A stretch of 64,000 nt of DNA from Pelobates cultripes (lineage: Eukaryota > Chordata > Amphibia > Anura > Pelobatidae). Position 1 is the stretch's first letter; each line of letters starts with the position of its first letter. This document shows positions 58,896 to 64,000 of the stretch, piece after piece. Under the pieces are notes generated by a model. That model was not told the origin of the DNA. It searched no databases and worked only from the letters and a program-made list of their open reading frames with translations. The DNA is taken from positions 99,236,299 to 99,300,298 of the forward strand of contig OW240917.1 of NCBI GenBank assembly GCA_933207985.1, in the 5' to 3' direction. Both the position numbers and the translations under genes were made by a program.

Positions 58896-59766
58896 CTGTC
58901 CCCGGATATATCCATGGCAGCACTACGTATGGGTATAGCTCCTCCTCTTCTCAATTGGACAGGAACCACCTCCTAATTAATTAATAAAAGAGACTTCCTC
59001 CCCTGTCCCTTCAATCTTTTTTCCTGTCCACTTCTCATGGACATAGGATGTTTCACCCCCTTTTTTTTTTTTTTGTGGCTCACTCGGGTCTAGTTGTACC
59101 CCTAGCCCATGGAGAGTGAAGCCTCAGGACACGGCGCCTCACCAAGGGCGATTCCATGGATGTGCCAGACCCATTGTGGTGATAATTCCCAAAAAAGGGT
59201 ACACCTACCTGCTGAAAAATGTTTGGGCTTCTTGGCTTTCCCATTTCCTGGATGGATCCTGACCAGTCTCCTGGTGAAGTAAGTGTCAGTCCCTGGCAGA
59301 TGTCTGCCTGACCGGGGTTTTTTCGTTACTTATTTATCTCCCTTTAGGTTCTTTTCGGATAGGTGTCCTGCTGATTTCACGTTCTGGTTTTGGAACGCAA
59401 ATTGGTACTTACGGTTTCCGGCACTTCCGTTTTTGGCATTTCCGGGATTTCAGGCTATTGTAGTACTCGCTCCGATCGTGGAATGCAGTTGCTTTTAAAG
59501 GGGTAAGTTGACAATTTGGTCTTCCCTCTATTGGTACCTGTATCCCTGCATCATTCTCTCTGCAGTGATCATATTCTATCTTGGTTGCAGGTAAGTGGAA
59601 TATTTGTTATTCCTTTTTGATTTTAAATAGTAGGAAAAAGTTTTTAAGTTACTCAAGTTTTTAAAGTAAGAGTGCCTTAATTATTGTACTTGGTCCTTTA
59701 GGTAATTTTATATTTATTCTTGATTGCTAGAAATATTGTTTTAAATTTTCTAGCTGCTCTCTTAGG
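58896..59766 (+). mobile_element. Probable 5' non-coding part of the DIRS-like element
   Basis: CCATGGCAGCACTACGTATG and GACAGGAACCACCTCC open this part, which leads directly into the gag start at 59767. I interpret it as the element's left terminal/leader region. Its inverted partner would lie outside the window. A T-run is at 59064-59078. Confidence 0.5.
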
Positions 59767-60790
59767 ATGGAGTCCCCCGGTCATTCTTCAAAAAATAGGT
59801 TGCAATCTCGAGGTTCAGAGTAAGTCACTTTTATTTTCAGCATTTGATATCCAAAATAGAGTGCATTTCATCTATCTAATTGGAGGATTTCATTTCTGCC
59901 CACAGATCCTCATATAGGAAAAAGAAGGATAAAAACCACTTGTGTGAAGCTTGTGTTGACAAGGTGCTGCCTGGGAAAAGACTTTGTTTAGCTTGTCTTA
60001 AAGCAGCGGCAGGTCATGCAGAACCAGATCCAGATGTTCTCTCTTACATCCATCAAGCAGTTTCAGAGGGTCTTCGGCAGTCTGAGATGGCGAAGAAAAG
60101 ATTTAGATCTTTTAGCCCTGAAGAATATCCTGATTTGAGCTCAGATGAATAGATGCCCCCAGTATTTGAAGAAGACGAATTTTCATCTCAAGATGACGAG
60201 TCTGGTTCCTCTCCTGTCTTTATAGACAATGGTAAAATTGTCTACTCTAATTAAGGCGGTTCATGATACCTAAGAGAGAGGAAGAACCGGCTTCCAGTAA
60301 GCACTTTGCATACCTAAGAAAGCGCTATCCTACTTTTCTGTAGCATGAGGCCATTGAGGACCTTATTAAGCAAGAATGGAAAAAATCGGAGAAAAGAGTT
60401 TCTGTTCAGGGTCGCTTTTCTAAACTTTACCCTTTTTAAATCTGATGATAGTGTTTCTTGGGATCTTGCCCCCAAAGTGGATGCAGCAATTGTGCGATTA
60501 GACAAAAAAACACCCTTCCAGTAGATAATGCCGGATCATTACGTGATCCCATGGATAAACGTATAGATTCTAACTTCTCTAAAGCCTATGTTGCCTCTGG
60601 CTCAGGGTTTCGTCCAACCGTGGCCTTGACATCCATTTCCAGAGCCTTAAAGCAATGGATGGACGATCTTGAAGAAGACATTTCAAGTGGAGTCAGTAGA
60701 TCCAGACTGTTGGAATCCTTGAAGAAAGTTAAATTGGCTATTGAATTTTCATCAGAAGCATGTGTTAAGACCTGCAGTGGTTATGGTGCT
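59767..60790 (+). pseudogene. DIRS Gag, N-terminal and middle part
   Basis: A start at 59767 opens MESPGHSSKNRLQSRGS; a predicted intron (59820-59905) joins it in frame to SSYRKKKDKNHLCEACVDKV. This has a CxxC...CxxC motif (CEAC, CLAC). Then come YIHQAVSEGLRQSEMAKKR, an acidic region after a TAG at 60150-60152, WDLAPKVDAAIVRLDKKTP and LPVDNAGSLRDPMDKRID with SRALKQWMDDLEED. The VDA..RL.KKT and DP.DKR motifs are typical of DIRS Gag. At least three frame breaks are present. Confidence 0.8.
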
Positions 60791-60942
60791 GCGATCTTCT
60801 GTTCCTTTTCCCAACAGCTGAGCATAAGTGATTATAGCTGCAGCAGGGAGCAGAGGAATAGGATAGATGAATGCAGTTCCAAGATGATTCTTACCAGCAA
60901 ATAGAATATCCCCCAAACATGAGCCTAGACTTCATGAAGGCT

Positions 60943-61530
60943 GTAACAGGAATGAATTTTATTGACAACACACGGGCTTTTATGAGAAATCCTCCTGCAA
61001 GAGGACCTCCCACAGCAAACAAAGACAACAGCCAATCAACGTACAGATTTACACTAATATACGCCTTCCCTCTGCCTGGGAGATATTGAGATAAGTTAAG
61101 GGATAAACCAATTATCTCCAGGCAGAGAGCACACAATTTCCCCAAAACTTAGAACACCCCTTTCCCCACAAGGTATCCCCACAAATTACATATCCCCTGA
61201 TCAGTGGCGGATCCGGGGGGGGGGCAACGATGCATGGAACTGTTTTGGGCAGGAGCCGCGTGTAACAGGAATGAATTTTAGGGTGTAACAGGAATGAGTT
61301 TTATTGACAACACACGGGCTTTTATGAGAAATCCTCCTGCAAGAGGACCTCCCACAGCAAACAAAGACAACAGCCAATCAACGTACAGATTTACAGTAAT
61401 ACACGCTTTCCCTCTGCCTGGGAGATATTGAGATAAGTTAAGGGATAAACCAATTATCTCCAGGCAGCGAGCACACAATTTCCCCAAAACTTAGAACACC
61501 CCTTTCCCCACAAATTACATATCCCCTGAT
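60943..61530. repeat. Tandem duplication, 341-bp offset
   Basis: GTAACAGGAATGAATTTTAT at 60943 recurs at 61284 and the two copies stay almost identical for about 240 bp, through CCCCTGATCAGTGGCGGATCC. The first copy ends with only the first 30-odd bases of the hAT at 61531, then 28 bases of LTR sequence (CATGGAACTGTTTTGGGCAG...). Confidence 0.85.
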
Positions 61531-62525
61531 CAGTGGCAGATCCGGGGGGGGGGGCAACGAGGCAATTGCTCCCCCCCCCCCCTCGAGAAATCCGCCCGTC
61601 TCCCTCTCCCCTTCCAGCACATGCAGGCGCTAGCCCTGCAATGTTCCTGCGGACCGGGGGGGAGATCAGAGATCTCCCTCCCCGGTCCGCAGGCACTGTG
61701 CTGGCGGCCGGCGGGAGAGGGAGGACCCGGAGCTCAGCCTGCAGCTCCTCCGGGTCCTCCTCTCGCGAGATTTGGAGCGTTGCCGCGGTTACCACTGCAA
61801 CGCTCCAAATCTCACAAGAGTGAACTCTAACCCGGGAGCGCGGGCTAGAGTTCACTCTCCCCACTGGGACCACCAATGAATCTCCCACCGGACCATCAGG
61901 GATCGAAATATGTCCCCCCTCCATCCCAGTAAAGGTAAGAAGGGAGGGGGGACATAGGATATTTATTTTAATTAAATTAAAAAAAATATATTATAAAAAA
62001 AAAAAGGCCACACACACATACATTGCCCCCAATACTGCCCCCCATTCACACAACTGCCCCCATACACACAAACTGCCCCCACATACACACAAACTGCCCC
62101 CACATACACACAAATACACACAAACTATACACACAAACTGCCCCCCCATACACACACACTGCCCCCATACACACACACTGCAACTGTTACACACACATAC
62201 TGTCCCACAAATACACTGCATCCCTGACATACACTGCCGCCCTCACTCACACACTACAACCTTCACACACACACTGCACCCCTTACACATTGCACCACTC
62301 ACACACACCACTGCTCCTATGCCCTACTACAGCCCCATTTCCCAGCAGATCTCAGGTAAGTTGTCAAACTGTTCTTAAACGGTTTGACTACTTACTGTGG
62401 GAGGGGGTCCGGCACTATTGACACCATAACCACTACACTGAGCTGTAGTGGTTATTGTGTCTGGATTATTTCTTTAAATAATCTACAAGTGCCCCTCCCG
62501 AGATCAGGCTCTGGATCTGCCACTG
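61531..62525. mobile_element. hAT non-autonomous element, intact ends
   Basis: The 995-bp unit has 13-bp inverted ends (CAGTGGCAGATCC) and a perfect 8-bp duplication CCCCTGAT (61523-61530 and 62526-62533). The interior has a C-rich run (61569-61582), a GC-rich palindrome (61761-61820), a CA/C-rich minisatellite (62020-62330) and TTCTTAAACGGTTTGACTAC. It encodes no transposase. A truncated sister lies at 39118-40275. Confidence 0.95.
62020..62330. repeat. Minisatellite of CACAAACTGCCCCCATACA units
   Basis: Tandem units as at 39385-40080 inside the hAT. Open frames across it are repeat translations only. Confidence 0.92.
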
Positions 62526-63124
62526 CCCCTGATAGCCCTGATCTGGGGGACAAACATATCCAAATTTCACCCAGATCGGTTCAGTGTTTCTTAAAAAGTA
62601 TGGAGGGTACCTTTTACCGACCACACACGCGGCTCCTGCCCAAAACAGTCCCATGAATTCAGCATGTGCGGTCAGTCAGTTCTGAAACGGGTACAAAACC
62701 GAACAAAGTCTCGAATGGATCTTCCTGGCTCATAGGAGCGATTGCTCCCCTTGTCGGTTTGCACAGAACTACCAAATGGCGCTCTCCTGGCTGTTCGGAA
62801 GTAAAGGAAGCCGGCGTTCGGTAGTTTCAGCGATGGTTCGGGAGGTCGAGTGTGCGATTTTAGTTCCAGACACTCGATGACCAAGTCCCGCTGACTCTCC
62901 TCGTGCGAACAAGATGGCCGCCGTCTTTTATTCCATGTGGCGTTCAGCTATACGAACAGCGGCCGCCCAGGGAGCACTTAATAGATGGTTCCTTTGTAGT
63001 TAATGAGCCAGGAGGGGGGTCCTGTTTGGTAGTTTCAAACTACCGAACCAATCTATGCAATATACATGTAATAAACAGGAAAAATACAGAACAAAGAAGA
63101 AAATGTCAAAAGTCTATTTTCTTC

Positions 63125-64000
63125 ACAGCGTGGTCCTGTCAGTACCATCAAGACGTGCTCTTTGGCTATGTAATTGGGTGGGGATATGCTTTTTGGCAAA
63201 TATCTAGATGAATGTATTAAAAGGGCAGTGTATGGGTGTAAAACTTTCTTTCATCAAGATAGACTGAAGATCTTTTCCACAGGGCAGACCCTCCTTTCGG
63301 GGTAAGGAATTTAGATGATACAGGCCTAGTAGAGAATTCTCCAGATTCCAATCTTGGAAAGGTGGATATTCATCCTCCAAAACTTGCGGTGGCAGTACCA
63401 GACAGTCAAAACAATTCCGATGGAATGCCAGTTCAGCCCTTAGGAGTGGGAGGAAGACTTCTAAACTTCTTTGAGGTCTGGGTTCAAACAATACAAGACA
63501 AGTGGGTGCTGAAGATCCTAAAGTGTGGACTTCTCTATCCCTCACACCCCATTCGTGTCTACAAACATACCTCTAGAACCAGAGAAAGCAGCAGCCATTC
63601 ATTCTTTTGTAATTTCCCTTTCAGTGGAAGGAGTAATTTTGTCCTGTTCCGGTAAAAGAAAGAGGATTGGGAGTCTATTCCAGACTATTCCTTACTCCAA
63701 AGGCATCGGGAGAATGGAGACCGATTTTGGGCCTTCACAAGTTAAACGCAGATCTGTGTTTGAGAAAATTCGAGATGGAATCTTTAAGTTCCATTATCAA
63801 TGCCGTGTCCCCAGGGGACCGATTAATCTCCATATACCTTTTGAGATGCATATTTTCACATTCTGATTGGTCCACCACACCAGAAGTTCCTGAGGTCTGC
63901 AATTCACCACCAGCATTTCTAATTTCATGCTCTCACCTTTTGGTTTGAGCACTGCTCCCAGAACTTTCTCAAAGATCCTTGTTTCATTAATAGCTCACAC
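63125..64000 (+). pseudogene. DIRS Gag end and reverse transcriptase start
   Basis: After the LTR insertion a frame gives SRRALWLCNW, then in the next register GDMLFGKYLDECI, matching the end of DIRS Gag. RT follows: VGGRLLNFFEVWVQTIQDKW, VYKHTS/EPEKAAAIHSFVIS, GVYSRLFLTPKASGEWRPIL, MESLSSIINAVSPGDRLIS and, at 63940-63975, STAPRTFSKI. These are the fingers and early palm motifs of DIRS RT; the catalytic aspartates lie beyond or at the frame-broken part. Frames shift at about 63300, 63530 and 63850. Confidence 0.87.

Larger units (their letters stand above)
60943..63060 (-). mobile_element. Inverted LTR copy, split by a hAT and partly duplicated
   Basis: Read on the - strand it holds GGCGGCCGCTGTTCG, ACTGTTTTGGGCAGGAGC, CTGAACCGATCTGGGTG, ATTATCTCCAGGCAG-type blocks and CAATAAAATTCATTCCTGTT near the end, the order of the unit at 13650-14600. 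The hAT 61531-62525 lies inside. Sequences beyond the LTR end (60800-60942) may be leader of the same element. Class not determined. Confidence 0.65.
59767..64000 (+). mobile_element. DIRS-like tyrosine-recombinase retrotransposon, partial, inactivated
   Basis: Gag (59767-60785, then 63125-63320) and the start of a DIRS-type reverse transcriptase (63500-64000) run on the + strand. The tyrosine recombinase and methyltransferase-type domains expected downstream lie beyond the window. Stops and frame breaks occur throughout, and an inverted LTR copy (about 60800-63100) with a nested hAT splits gag. It lies in the sense orientation relative to ddx60. Confidence 0.85.

Noticed and set aside
61533..61924. 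Frames rich in P, G and A over the hAT interior
   Set aside because: They come from the GC-rich palindrome and C-run; both strands are open because of base composition.

Overview
This is a vertebrate nuclear window, almost certainly from a frog (anuran). Three things point there: multi-exon genes with canonical GT-AG introns; many miniature elements that begin and end with TTAAAGG, the motif of the T2-type MITEs described in Xenopus; and the mix of vertebrate hAT, Tc1, L1-like, DIRS and Ty3/gypsy chromovirus copies. The species cannot be fixed from the sequence. No tRNA, rRNA, CRISPR array or bacterial-type operon was seen.

The one host gene I can support is ddx60, the interferon-inducible Ski2-like DExD/H helicase, on the + strand. 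Twelve internal exons lie between 2991 and 31350. They total 1842 nt, or 614 codons, and every splice phase joins in frame without a stop. They cover the middle of the N-terminal half of the protein up to helicase motif I (SGKT) and the following APTK motif. Upstream exons lie before the window. The exon expected after motif I was not found, so the last intron either runs past 64000 (more than 32.6 kb) or the assembly breaks there.

Most of the rest is transposable-element sequence. By position: a 527-bp solo LTR (1916-2442); T2-type MITEs with several hairpins (7013, 16514, 18317, 41006, 53554); an old LTR (about 13650-14600); a nearly full-length Ty3/gypsy chromovirus on the - strand with paired LTRs and a GTTGT target duplication (19002-26355), whose gag is split by a 2.1-kb hAT element with its own 8-bp duplication (23565-25675); an L1-type ORF1 fragment (26.7-27.2 kb); a Tc1 transposase fragment (30.2-30.9 kb); an L1-like LINE lacking its endonuclease (32.0-36.4 kb); hAT non-autonomous elements (39.1, 44.2, 51-52.7 and 61.5 kb) that carry CA/TG minisatellites; a LINE 3' end (40.3-40.8 kb); a TA-flanked DNA transposon (42927-43861); a decayed second gypsy element with one LTR (46.2-49.9 kb); a C-rich minisatellite (56.9-58.9 kb); and a DIRS-like element running off the right edge (58.9-64.0 kb), interrupted by an inverted LTR that itself contains a hAT.

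The points most worth following are: signs that the chromovirus primes reverse transcription from its own RNA 5' end (TATA box, predicted start and primer site fit together); a hammerhead-like core at 42607; a predicted 86-bp intron in the DIRS gag leader; X-box-like palindromes carried inside three DNA transposons; and a possible alternative terminal exon that would stop DDX60 just after motif I. None of the element proteins looks intact.
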